A model generated the notes under the pieces. The model was not told the DNA's origin. It was given only the letters and a program-made list of their open reading frames with translations, and searched no databases. 64,000 nt of DNA from CAVSRC01 sp963781775 (lineage in GTDB: Bacteria; Pseudomonadota; Alphaproteobacteria; Rhizobiales; Kaistiaceae), in NCBI GenBank assembly GCA_963781775.1, contig CAWAHE010000010.1, forward strand, positions 62,001 to 126,000. Direction: 5' to 3'. This document shows positions 36,486-45,700 of this stretch, in pieces. A program made the position numbers and the translations under genes. The first letter of the stretch is position 1, and the number at the start of each line of letters is the position of its first letter.

Positions 36486-37049
36486 TCAGGTCGTGGCCAG
36501 CCGCCGACCCGCCAGCGCGATCATCACGTAGCTCCAGCCACTGAAGATCAGCGAGATGCCGGCGAGCGTGCCGGGCACCCAGAATCCGGACAACGGCCAG
36601 GAGAAGAGGATCATCAACGAGACGACGATGGCGAGGATGCCGGCCGTAAGGATCCAGCCCCAGCCGGTATGCGGCCGATAGCGGAACGCGAAAAGCACCT
36701 GCATGATGCCCTTCGCGAGGAATACCGCGCCAAGCAGCAGCGTGAGAGTCAGCGCCGCAACGATCGGGTTGATGATCATCGCGATGCCGCCAACCAGCAC
36801 GACGAGGCCGATGACGAGCTGCCAGATGAACCCGCCCCAGGTGCGGATGCTCCACGCCTGAAAGATCTGGATGGCGCCGACGAAGATCAGACACCAGCCG
36901 ACCACAATGGCAACCGTAACGCTTGCAATCAGGGGCATCGCGATCGCGAATATGCCCCCAATGATGAAAACGATACCCAATGCGACAAACCAGCCCCAAT
37001 GATCACGCACCTGCGTGATGGCTGGGGGTGTCATTGTCATGTCTGACAT
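36486..37049 (-). CDS. HdeD/DUF308 family membrane protein
   Basis: Inner-membrane protein of 187 residues with six predicted helices in three repeated pairs; GWFVALGIVFIIGGIFAIAMP and IVVGWCLIFVGAIQIFQAW are typical DUF308 repeats. E. coli HdeD is tied to acid resistance at high density; the molecular role is unknown. The ATG at 37049 (MSDMTMTPPAITQ) was preferred because a GGAGG site lies 7 bases upstream; the 12-codon extension upstream is not conserved. Divergent from trmJ across a 113-bp gap. Confidence 0.85.
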   Translation of the reverse strand: MSDMTMTPPAITQVRDHWGWFVALGIVFIIGGIFAIAMPLIASVTVAIVVGWCLIFVGAIQIFQAWSIRTWGGFIWQLVIGLVVLVGGIAMIINPIVAALTLTLLLGAVFLAKGIMQVLFAFRYRPHTGWGWILTAGILAIVVSLMILFSWPLSGFWVPGTLAGISLIFSGWSYVMIALAGRRLATT

Positions 37050-37162
37050 GGTGGCGTCCTCCGGAGAGATTCGGGTGCGGGCCATAGTACAACGATCTGC
37101 TCTTGGAAGCGCCGGGTGGTCCGCAATTCCGCTCGGCCGCGGAATGCGCTAGGACGGCGGCC

Positions 37163-37987
37163 ATGCCGCGTCCCGCACAGAATTCGCCGAAATCCGCCGA
37201 ACCCGCCATTGTGCTGGTCGAGCCTCAACTGGGCGAAAATATCGGCACCACGGCCCGCGCCATGGCCAATTTCGGGCTATCGGACCTCCGCGTCGTCAAT
37301 CCGCGCGAAGGCTGGCCGAACGAGAGGGCTCAGGCGGCAGCCAGCCGCGCGCCCGTGATCGACGCGGTCCGCGTCTATCCGACGCTTGGCGAAGCCGTGG
37401 CCGACCTCAACTATCTCTTTGCCACCACTGCGCGCTCGCGTGAGGTGTCCAAGGAGGTGGTTGGGCCGCGTGCCGCCGCGGCTTCGGCGCGCGCCCGCAT
37501 TGCCGGAGGTGCCGGGGTCGGCATCTTGTTCGGGCGCGAACGCAGCGGATTGACCAACGAGGAGGTGTCGCTCGCCGACGCGATCCTCACCTTGCCGGTC
37601 GATCCGGCATTTTCGTCGTTGAATATCGCGCAAGCGGTGCTGATCGTCGCCTATGAGTGGCGCCTGTCGAATCTTGCCGGTGAAGCCGCCGGCGTGCCCT
37701 TCGACGGTCGCATCGATCCACCGGCGCCGCGCGAGGAACTGATCCGTATGTTCGAGCACTTCGAGGGTGCGCTCGACCGTGCCGCCTTCTTTCGTCCGCC
37801 GGAGAAGCGCGGCCACATGGTGCTGGCGCTTCGTGCCATGTTCCAGCGTGCCGGTCTCACCGAACAGGAAGTGCGTACGCTGCGCGGGGTGATCGCGGCG
37901 TTCGACCGACGTCCGACGCGCCCGCACCCGCGCATTGACGGCTCCGTAAGTACCGAACGCGACAAGCCGGAGCCGGACGGGACGTGA
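37163..37987 (+). CDS. trmJ: tRNA (cytidine/uridine-2'-O-)-methyltransferase TrmJ
   Basis: SPOUT-class methyltransferase that methylates the 2'-OH of residue 32 in the anticodon loop of tRNAs. The 274-residue protein has the SpoU motifs VLVEPQLGENIGTTARAMANFG, GILFGRERSGLTNEE and LNIAQAVLIVAYEW, and the C-terminal extension typical of TrmJ. It starts with the ATG at 37163. The stop overlaps the GTG start of murI by four bases (GTGA), so translation is coupled. Cytosolic. Confidence 0.92.
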   Translation: MPRPAQNSPKSAEPAIVLVEPQLGENIGTTARAMANFGLSDLRVVNPREGWPNERAQAAASRAPVIDAVRVYPTLGEAVADLNYLFATTARSREVSKEVVGPRAAAASARARIAGGAGVGILFGRERSGLTNEEVSLADAILTLPVDPAFSSLNIAQAVLIVAYEWRLSNLAGEAAGVPFDGRIDPPAPREELIRMFEHFEGALDRAAFFRPPEKRGHMVLALRAMFQRAGLTEQEVRTLRGVIAAFDRRPTRPHPRIDGSVSTERDKPEPDGT

Positions 37988-38796
37988 AGCTCCTCGTCTT
38001 CGACTCCGGCATTGGCGGCCTTGGGGTCGCACGCGAGATTCGCAAAGCGCTGCCGTTGGCCCAGATCGACTACGTCGCCGATGATTCCGGTTTCCCGTAC
38101 GGTGCGTGGGGGGAGAGGGCGCTCGCTGATCGTGTTGTCGGTGTTGTCGGCGACCTCGTCGCTGCGGCTCCTCCCGACGCGATTGTGATTGCCTGCAACA
38201 CTGCCTCGACACTGGTGCTGCCGCCTCTGCGGGAGCGGCACGCGATTCCCATCGTTGGCACGGTGCCGGCGATCAAGCCGGCGGCCGAGCGGACCCGCTC
38301 GGGCCACGTCAGCGTGCTGGCAACGTTCGGCACCATGCAGCGTGACTACACCCGTGCCCTGATCCGCGAGTTCGCCGGTCATTGTCAGGTGCAACTGGTC
38401 GGCTCAGGCAATCTGGCGTCATTGGCAGAGGCCCATATGCGCGGCGAGATTGTCGATGACGCCGCTATCTGGGCTGAGATCGCGCCAGCCTTCGTCGAGC
38501 GCGACGGCGCGCGCACCGATGTCGTCGTGCTCGCCTGCACCCACTATCCGTTCCTGATCGAGCGCTTCGAGCGGTTGGCGCCATGGCCGGTGACGTGGAT
38601 CGACCCGGCGTCTGCAATCGCCCGGCGGGTGGTGGCGGTCCTCGGCGGAGACGCGCCGGCTGGAGCCGGCAGCGGCCGGGCGTGGCTGACGTCGGGCACA
38701 CCGTGGCCCGATGTGCTGACGCCGATCCTTCGTTCAATCAATCTGGCACCCGTCGTTGTGCGGGGCGGATTGACAGTTGGGGACGGCGCGGATTAG
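37984..38796 (+). CDS. murI: Glutamate racemase
   Basis: Interconverts L- and D-glutamate for peptidoglycan. The 270-residue protein has the catalytic cysteines in VIACNTASTLVLPPL and VVLACTHYPFLIERF, and the N-terminal FDSGIGGLGVA. The GTG start at 37984 overlaps the trmJ stop by four bases. Residues after about 250 are poorly conserved. Together with ddl at 16692 it supports D-amino acid supply for the cell wall. Family assignment is firm. Confidence 0.93.
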   Translation: MKLLVFDSGIGGLGVAREIRKALPLAQIDYVADDSGFPYGAWGERALADRVVGVVGDLVAAAPPDAIVIACNTASTLVLPPLRERHAIPIVGTVPAIKPAAERTRSGHVSVLATFGTMQRDYTRALIREFAGHCQVQLVGSGNLASLAEAHMRGEIVDDAAIWAEIAPAFVERDGARTDVVVLACTHYPFLIERFERLAPWPVTWIDPASAIARRVVAVLGGDAPAGAGSGRAWLTSGTPWPDVLTPILRSINLAPVVVRGGLTVGDGAD

Positions 38797-38876
38797 CTGG
38801 GGCTTATGGGGACGATGCGATCTCCCCACGAGGCGACAGGCCGAAGTATCGCGTCCATTCCGGAGTGGAGGGACGC

Positions 38877-39705
38877 ATGCCGTCACCAACAAGCATTTCC
38901 ACGCAGAAACTCGCCAAATTAGTGGGCACGGCCAAAGCGCCGGCCATCATCGACGTGCGCACCGAGGATGATTTCGCGACTGACCCGCGGCTGATTCCCG
39001 GATCGGTGCGCCGACCGTTCGCAACGGCTGCTGAATGGTCGGTGGAAATTTTCCGCTCGCACGGCCGTCGCGGTCTGCCAGAAGGGCCTCAAGCTCAGCG
39101 AGGGCGCGGCCGCTTGGCTTCGCCACGCCGGCGTCCCGGCCAACTCGCTGGAGGGTGGCTTCGAGGCGTGGCGCGAGGCCGGGTTGCCGCTGGTGCCGGC
39201 AGAAAAGCTCCCCCCGCTGGACCACCTCGGGCGCACGGTCTGGGTCACGCGTTCGCGGCCCAAGATCGACCGCATCGCGTGTCCGTGGCTCATACGTCGC
39301 TTCGTGGATCCCGCGGCCGTCTTCCTGTTCGTTGCGCCGGCCGAGGTGCGTGACGTCGCCGATCGCTTCGGTGCGACACCCTTCGACGTTGATGGCGCGT
39401 TTTGGAGCCATCGCGGTGACCTATGCACTTTCGACGCCATGGTCGCTGAATTTGGCCTTGCCACCGAGCCGCTGCTCCGGCTCGCGGCCATCGTTCGCGG
39501 CGCGGACACGGCGCGGCTCGACCTCGCGCCGCAAGCCGCAGGGTTGCTCGCCATTTCTCTCGGTCTGTCGCGCATGCATTCCGACGACCTCAAGCAGCTC
39601 GACGCCGGTCTGTCGGTCTACGATGCGTTCTATCTCTGGTGCCGCGATGCCGTCGATGAAGGCCACAACTGGCCGACCGCCAAGGGTTCTACGAAGGCGT
39701 CATGA
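38877..39705 (+). pseudogene. chrB: Chromate resistance protein ChrB with N-terminal rhodanese domain, frameshifted
   Basis: From the ATG at 38877 the frame encodes a rhodanese-like N-terminus (SISTQKLAKLVGTAKAPAII then DPRLIPGSVRRPF) and then loses similarity after about residue 58. Similarity resumes one base out of phase as AVAVCQKGLKLSEGAAAWLRHAGV..EGGFEAWREAGLP, then the ChrB C-terminal domain (VWVTRSRPKIDRIACPWLIRRFVDP to the end). The slip is in the AAATTTT run at 39046-39052; removing one base gives a single 275-residue frame. ChrB proteins regulate or assist chromate resistance together with ChrA. Whether the shift is real or an error cannot be told from sequence. The stop overlaps the chrA start (ATGA). 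Confidence 0.8.
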
Positions 39706-41063
39706 GCCAGCACGAGCACGTGCAGGGGGCGCCGATCACACGCCCAACCTTCGCCGAAGCCACGGCCGTGTGGGCGAAGATCGGGCTGCTCAGTTTTGGC
39801 GGTCCGGCCGGCCAAATCGCGCTCATGCATCGCGTGCTGGTCGAGGAGAAGAAATGGATCTCGGAGAGCCGGTTTCTGCATGCGCTGAATTTCTGCATGC
39901 TGCTACCCGGGCCGGAAGCGCAGCAGCTTGCAACCTATGTCGGCTGGCTGCTTCACCGCACGCCCGGCGGGATCGTCGCCGGCACGCTGTTCATCATCCC
40001 GGGCTTCGTGGTCATCCTCTGCCTTTCGACCGCCTACGCGCTGTTCCATCAGACGATATGGCTGGCCAACGTCTTCTTCGGGCTCAAGGCCGCTGTCCTC
40101 GCAATCGTGGTTGATGCGTTAATCCGTATTGGACGGCGGGCATTGACGACGTCGGCGGCGCGGGCGGTCGCGGCGGCGGCATTCGTTGGTATCTTCGCCC
40201 TCCGCGTGCCGTTTCCAGCGATCGTATTGGGTGCGGGCATCATCGGGATCGTCGGCACGATGGTTTCGGATGGCCTGTTCGCGTCGCGGCGACATGACTC
40301 CGCCGGTAGCGTGGTCGACACGATCGTCCAGCCGGCTGCACCAAGCTTCCGGCGTGCGCTGGGTGTGGTGGCCGTGTGGGGCAGCCTGTGGGTCGTGCCG
40401 GTGATCGCGGTCGGCTACTTGCTTGGCTGGGCAAGCATTCTGCCTTCGCTGGCGGTGTTCTTCTCCAAGATGGCCGTCGTCACGTTCGGCGGCGCCTACG
40501 CGGTCCTCGCGTATGTTGCCGACGCGGCAGTCGCTACCTTTCACTGGCTGGCACCGGGCCAGATGCTCGATGGCCTGGCGATGGCGGAAACCACGCCCGG
40601 ACCGCTCATCCTAGTCCTCACCTATGTCGGCTTCATCGCGGCGTACGGGCATCCGGGCGGGATGGCGCCGCTGGCGGCAGGCATCTTGGGGGCGACCCTG
40701 GTGACCTGGGTCACGTTCGTGCCCTGCTTCCTGTGGATCTTCCTTGGTGCGCCCTACGTCGAGACTTTGCACGGCAACCGGCGGCTCGCCGGCGGTCTGG
40801 CCGCGATCACGGCCGCCGTTGTCGGTGTCATTCTCAACCTCGCGCTCTTCCTCGGCCTGCACGTCCTCTTTCGCGACGTGGGAACATTGGAAATCGGCTT
40901 TATCCGGCCATCCTGGCCGGTCTGGTCGTCCGTCGACCTTGCGGCCATGTTGCTCTCAGGGGTTGCGGCGACCGCGCTCTTGCGCTTTCGCCTGGGGATC
41001 GTGCCGACGCTGGCTCTCTCCTGCGGTCTGGGGCTGGCGATCCGGCTCGTCTGGCCGATTTGA
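39702..41063 (+). CDS. chrA: Chromate efflux transporter ChrA (long-chain CHR family)
   Basis: Inner-membrane transporter of 453 residues expelling chromate. Two homologous CHR halves are visible: LLSFGGPAGQIALMHRVLVEEKKWISESRF in the first and VVTFGGAYAVLAYVADAAVATFHWLAPGQM with TTPGPLILVLTYVGF in the second. About 10-12 helices. The ATG at 39702 overlaps the chrB stop by four bases, so expression depends on translation of chrB; a frameshift in chrB would still allow the second reading frame to reach the same stop, but ribosomes would have to enter it. A hairpin terminator follows at about 41099. Confidence 0.92.
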   Translation: MSQHEHVQGAPITRPTFAEATAVWAKIGLLSFGGPAGQIALMHRVLVEEKKWISESRFLHALNFCMLLPGPEAQQLATYVGWLLHRTPGGIVAGTLFIIPGFVVILCLSTAYALFHQTIWLANVFFGLKAAVLAIVVDALIRIGRRALTTSAARAVAAAAFVGIFALRVPFPAIVLGAGIIGIVGTMVSDGLFASRRHDSAGSVVDTIVQPAAPSFRRALGVVAVWGSLWVVPVIAVGYLLGWASILPSLAVFFSKMAVVTFGGAYAVLAYVADAAVATFHWLAPGQMLDGLAMAETTPGPLILVLTYVGFIAAYGHPGGMAPLAAGILGATLVTWVTFVPCFLWIFLGAPYVETLHGNRRLAGGLAAITAAVVGVILNLALFLGLHVLFRDVGTLEIGFIRPSWPVWSSVDLAAMLLSGVAATALLRFRLGIVPTLALSCGLGLAIRLVWPI

Positions 41064-41098
41064 CAGGGCAGGGCCCGGCACAGTAAGACCCCGCCACT

Positions 41099-41131
41099 CG
41101 CGTTCCGCCTTGCGGCCGGACGCGGGTTTTT
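41099..41131 (+). terminator. Terminator-like hairpin between chrA and rpsD
   Basis: CGCGTTCCGC at 41099-41108 pairs with the GCGGCCGGACGCG arm at 41112-41124, followed by GGTTTTTC. It lies 35 bp after the chrA stop. A second, overlapping pairing is possible between CGCGGGT (41121-41127) and ACCCGCG (41138-41144), so the first hairpin and this one exclude each other. Most likely it ends the chromate transcript. Confidence 0.6.
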
Positions 41132-41238
41132 CATGCGACCCGCGGGTGAATGGGACCCTTACCCCTTTCACCCTGTCGGCTGCCTCGACTGAGGCGGCAA
41201 AGGAGGGCGCCCAACCCCGCACGTAAAGGGACTACGCG

Positions 41239-41856
41239 ATGACCAAGCGCGCTTCAGCGAAATACAAGATCGACCGTCGTCACGGCCAGAACATCTGGGG
41301 CCGGGCAAAGAGCCCGGTGAATCGCCGCGAATACGGCCCCGGCCAGCACGGCCAGCGCCGCAAGGGCAAGGTGTCGGATTTCGGCACGCAGCTCCGCGCC
41401 AAGCAGAAGCTCAAAGGCTACTACGGCAATATCTCCGAGAAGCAGTTCAAGAACATCTACTACGAGGCCATTCGCCGAGCGGGCGACACCTCGGAGCATC
41501 TGGTCGGGCTGCTCGAGAGCCGCCTCGACGCGATCGTCTATCGCGCCAAGTTCGTGCCGACGGTGTTTGCCGCACGCCAGATCGTCAACCACGGCCACAT
41601 TCTGGTCAACGGCAAGCGCGTGAACATTCCGAGCTACCGTTGCAAGCCCGGCGACGTCGTCGCAATCAAGGATGCGTCCAAGCAGATGGCGCTGGTTCTT
41701 GAGGCGACGCAGCTGCCGGAGCGCGACGTGCCGGAATATGTCGCCGCCGATCACTCCAAGATGTCGGCGACCTTCGTGCGTATCCCGGCGCTCGCCGATG
41801 TGCCCTATCCGGTCCACATGGAACCGAACCTGGTCGTCGAGTTCTACTCGCGCTGA
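41239..41856 (+). CDS. rpsD: 30S ribosomal protein S4
   Basis: Ribosomal small-subunit protein that binds 16S rRNA early in assembly. The 205-residue protein has the S4 N-terminal domain and the S4 RNA-binding domain (RLDAIVYRAKFVPTVFAARQIVNHGHILVNGKRVNIPSYRCKPGD). The start MTKRASAKYKIDRRHGQNIWG is typical of alphaproteobacteria. It stands alone rather than in the alpha operon, as is usual in this group. A hairpin terminator follows the stop. Confidence 0.97.
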   Translation: MTKRASAKYKIDRRHGQNIWGRAKSPVNRREYGPGQHGQRRKGKVSDFGTQLRAKQKLKGYYGNISEKQFKNIYYEAIRRAGDTSEHLVGLLESRLDAIVYRAKFVPTVFAARQIVNHGHILVNGKRVNIPSYRCKPGDVVAIKDASKQMALVLEATQLPERDVPEYVAADHSKMSATFVRIPALADVPYPVHMEPNLVVEFYSR

Positions 41857-41869
41857 TCGCGACGTTTCG

Positions 41870-41893
41870 AAGGCCGCCTCCGGGCGGCCTTTT
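41870..41893 (+). terminator. Rho-independent terminator after rpsD
   Basis: AAGGCCGCC (41870-41878) pairs with GGCGGCCTT starting at 41883, followed by TTTTC. It begins 14 bp after the rpsD stop and just before the luxR-type gene. Confidence 0.8.
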
Positions 41894-41918
41894 CGGTTTC
41901 CGATAGCGTTGGTCGGAC

Positions 41919-42644
41919 ATGGCGCCCCCCATCGATGAAACACTGGCGTTCATCGGCCGGGCGGCCAACGAACCGGACGTGCCCGCACTGATTCAGGACT
42001 TCTTGCGCGTTATTGCGCTGTTTGGCTTCGATGTCGCCGCTGGCGGCAACTGGGTCAGCACCGGCAAGGAGTCGCACTACCGCTTTTTCTTCAACAGCTG
42101 GCCACAGGACTGGCTCGATTACTACAACGAGCACGGCTTCTTCCAGCGCGACTTCATCGTCGGCGAGTCGCGTCGCCGGATGGCGCCATTCCTGTGGAGC
42201 GAGATCAACAAGTCGGTCTTTTCCGGACCGGTGGCGCAGGAATTTTTTGCTGCCAGCCGGGCTCACGGGTGGATCGACGGCTTCGTGGTGCCGATCCGCG
42301 GGGCGGGAGGCTATGAAGGTATCGTCAGCCTTGCCGCCAAGCAGACGGTGACGCTCGATGCCGTCGCGCGCGGCCTGCTGGAGACGGCGTCGCGCGCCCT
42401 GAACGAGCGCTGCCGCACGACGGTCGGTCTCGGTCACGCGCCGGAGCCGCTGCCCGATTTGACGCACCGGGAGGTCGAGTGCCTGCAATGGGCCGCACTC
42501 GGCAAGACCGATTGGGAGATCGGCGAACTGCTCGGTGTGACAAAGGCGACGGCTCACTTTCACATCGAACAGGCGAAGCGCAAGCTTGGCGTCAAATCCC
42601 GGGTGCAGGCCGTTGCGCTTCTGCTTCTGCACGGCACCATCTAG
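41919..42644 (+). CDS. LuxR family transcriptional regulator (autoinducer-binding, solo)
   Basis: Quorum-sensing type regulator of 241 residues. The N-terminal autoinducer-binding domain retains the equivalents of TraR W57, Y61, D70 and W85 as W65, Y69, D78 and W93; the proline after the aspartate is replaced by phenylalanine (RDFIV). The C-terminal GerE helix-turn-helix is LTHREVECLQWAALGKTDWEIGELLGVTKATAHFHIEQAKRKLGV. No LuxI-type synthase occurs in the window, so it is a solo. The ATG at 41919 follows the rpsD terminator. Only 94 bp separate it from a large autotransporter, with a lux-box-like dyad between. It probably controls that gene (inference). Confidence 0.9.
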   Translation: MAPPIDETLAFIGRAANEPDVPALIQDFLRVIALFGFDVAAGGNWVSTGKESHYRFFFNSWPQDWLDYYNEHGFFQRDFIVGESRRRMAPFLWSEINKSVFSGPVAQEFFAASRAHGWIDGFVVPIRGAGGYEGIVSLAAKQTVTLDAVARGLLETASRALNERCRTTVGLGHAPEPLPDLTHREVECLQWAALGKTDWEIGELLGVTKATAHFHIEQAKRKLGVKSRVQAVALLLLHGTI

Positions 42645-42677
42645 CCGGCCAATGGCTCCAAATCGACAATGAAACCC

Positions 42678-42703
42678 GACGCCTAGCTGATCGGCTAGGT
42701 GTC
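42678..42703 (+). promoter_or_regulatory. lux-box-like 26-bp dyad upstream of the autotransporter
   Basis: The two arms GAC-N-CCTAGC and GCTAGG-N-GTC surround a GATC centre; the 26 bases equal their own reverse complement at all but four positions. The inner 20-mer (42681-42700) is GCCTAGCTGATCGGCTAGGT, which fits the CT-N12-AG pattern of lux/las boxes and agrees with the Vibrio fischeri lux box at 12 of 20 positions. It has no following T-run, so it is not a simple terminator. It ends 35 bp before the ATG at 42739. Confidence 0.6.
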
Positions 42704-42738
42704 ACCTCGAGCAAGGCTCCTTAGGCTTTGGAGTCGGG

Positions 42739-45700
42739 ATGGTTGCTTGGGGTTGGGTCGTGCAGGGTGGGCGTCACAGCATCATTGCCGTATTGGACGG
42801 GCTGAAGCTTTGCGCCTGTCTTTGCGGCTTCTCTTTTGTCGGAGCCCCGGTCGCGCTGGCGTTGGACGAATGTGACCCGGGCGCGACGGTTGTCTGCACC
42901 AGCGCCGGTAATCCCTACGCAGCCGGCATCACCTACAACAATGCCGGCCAGAGCGTGACCTTCGGCTCGGACGTCACCGTCACCAGCACCACCGGTGTGG
43001 CGCTGACGGGCACAGGTGCGCAGACGGTGACGGTCACGGGAACGGGCGTCGCGATTTCGAGTTCCGCCGCCTACAGCACCGCCCTCGATATTGAGGGCGC
43101 AACCGGGTCGATCGTCATCGATGCCGGCAATGCCACGTTCTCTGCTGCGGGTAGCGGCAGCAACGGTGTCCAGGGCTACACGACCGGCGGGTCCGTCTCG
43201 GTGACCACCGGCGACGTGACGCTCGGTGCCGGCGCCTATGATGGCTACGGCGTCGTCGGATACAGCGCGTGGTTCAATACTGCCGGCTCCGTCCTGATTG
43301 ATACGACGGGCGGCATAGTCAGTACCAACGCTGACGGCGGCGTTGGCATCTACGCGTTCAGCTTGGGTTCGTCAGTCACGATCTCAACGGCTGGCGTGAC
43401 GACGCAAGGCAACAACATCCCCGCGGTCGACACGATCTACGGCATCTATGCGGCCAGTGGTGGAAGCGGCGCGGCCGGCGCCATAACGGTCGACACCACT
43501 GGCGGTGCGGTCACGATGAACGGCACGACCACCTCTCATGCGATCTACGCCGAGAACTTGGCGGGGTCGGGGGGCGGGCCGGTGAAGGTAACCACCGCCG
43601 CGGTCTCGACCAAGTCGGCCGGCGCCGACGGCATTTACGCCCAGTCGCGCGGCACCGGCGCCGAAGGCGCCGTGACCGTCAATTCCGAGGCCGGTCTGGT
43701 GAAGACCGAGGGCGCGGCAGCGGTCGGCATCTTTGCTTCTAATACTGCCGCAGCGAGTGGCGGTCTCGTTACCGTCAACGCCGGTGACGTCACCACGACC
43801 GGCACCGGCGCGGCCTACGGCATCCGCGCCAACAGCACCTCCGGTGCGGTTACGGTCACGGCGGGCGATATCTCGACCAAGGGCGACGGCGCCTACGCCG
43901 TCTACGCCAGCGGCACGGGCGCCGTCAGCGTCACTACCGGCGACATCGATACCGCCGGTGTCGGCGCCTTCGGCATTCGGGCCGCTACCCCTTCCGGCGC
44001 CGTCACCGTTGACAGCACGGCGGGCACCATCACCACCACCGGCAAGAACGCGCGCGGCATCAATGTCGACAAGCTTGCCGGAACCGTCACCGTTGACGCC
44101 GGCGCGATCGCGACCAGCGGCGACAATGCCGGCGGCATCCACATCTATAACGGCGACCTTTCCGGTGGCGGCACCGGCGGCGCGATCAACGTCACCGCCA
44201 ATTCCGTCATGGTCACTGGCAACACGGTTCCGGGAAACTCGGGTCACTACGAGGTTGGCAACTCCGCCGACGGCATCGACATCTTCAATGTCGGCGCCGG
44301 CGCGGCCGGCAAGATCACCATCGATACCTCCGTCGGCGCAGCGCCGAACAGCCTGGGGTCGGTGACGGCCGAGGGACGCAAGTCCCGCGGCATCGTGGCC
44401 GTGAGCGGCTTGCAGAACACCGCTGGCAGCGGCGGGGCCCTCGACATCACTGCCGGGACGGTGACCACAACGGGCGATTTCGGCACTGCGATAGACGCAG
44501 AAACCTGGGGGACCGGCGCCGACGGTGCCATTACGATCAAGACGCTTGGTACGGTCTCGGCGAGCGGCCTGAATCAATTTGGCCTGACGCCACCGGATAA
44601 CGAAAGCAACTATCAGCCGGCCGGCATTCTGGCCTACAGCTGGGGCGGCGGCGACATCGACATTACGACCCACGACGTCTCCTCCGTTGGCGATAGCGCC
44701 GCCGCCATCTCTGCCCAGTCGGGCAATGGTCCGGTGACGACCGCGAACGGCAAGGTGACCATCAACACGACCGCCGGCACCGTTTCGACCAAGGGCGACG
44801 GATCCTTCGGCATTGTTGTCGGTAGCACCAGCGGCATCGTCGACATCACGACCGCGGACATCAACACCGAAGGCGCGCTGTCCAACGGCATTCAGGCAGG
44901 GCAACACCGGTCCCGACTCCGCAATGACCATTGACACGAGGCCGGCAAGATCACCACCCTCGGGATGTATGCTTCCGGCATCTCCGCGAATACCGGCAGT
45001 TTCGTCACTCACCATGCCAATGCCGGGCTGCTGCAGATTCTGGCGGGCGACATCGAGGTCACCGGCCAAGGCGGATACGGCGTTGTCGCCGGGGCCTACA
45101 ACGGGCCGATCGACATCTCCGTCCTCGGCGACATCAGCACCGGAGCCCTCGGCGCGGACGGCGTCTTCGCCATGGCCGATGGGACGACCGCCGCCAAGGT
45201 GACCGTCGAGGGCAGCATCACGACCAGCGCCGATGCCGCCAACGGCATCTACATCACCGGCGCGCCCGGCCTGAACAGCGATACGATCATCGTCAATGGC
45301 GAGATCAACGCGCAGGGGGCCAACGCCTACGGCATCCTTCTCACCGGCGCCGACGACGCCGTTACGGTGAACACCGGCGGCTCTGTCACCGGCGGCAAGG
45401 CCGGCGTCCGTCTGCAGCAGCTGGGCGCGGCCAAGGTCACCAATACCGGCCACATCGCCGGTGGTGGCGGCACGGCGGTGGAGTTCCTCGGCAACTTTGC
45501 CTCGACCTTCGACAATGACGGCTCGGTGACCGGCGACGTGCTGCTGGGCGACGGCGCCGACACGGCGATCCTCGGCACCAACACTTCGATCACCGGCAAT
45601 GTCGACGGCGAGGGCGGCTCGGATACGCTGCAGCTCGTCGGCGCCGGCAGCGCTTCCATCGATGCGGCAACGCTTCTCGACTTCGAGATCGGCGAGAAGG

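Noticed and set aside
42950..44880. CRISPR-like impression from the repeated autotransporter sequence
   Set aside because: Repeats are protein-level, vary in length and spacing and keep one reading frame; there are no identical direct repeats with unique spacers and no cas genes.
43384..45453. Minus-strand open frame of 689 codons inside the autotransporter
   Set aside because: It mirrors the repetitive passenger coding strand, has no start context or domain, and the plus strand clearly encodes a signal peptide and barrel.
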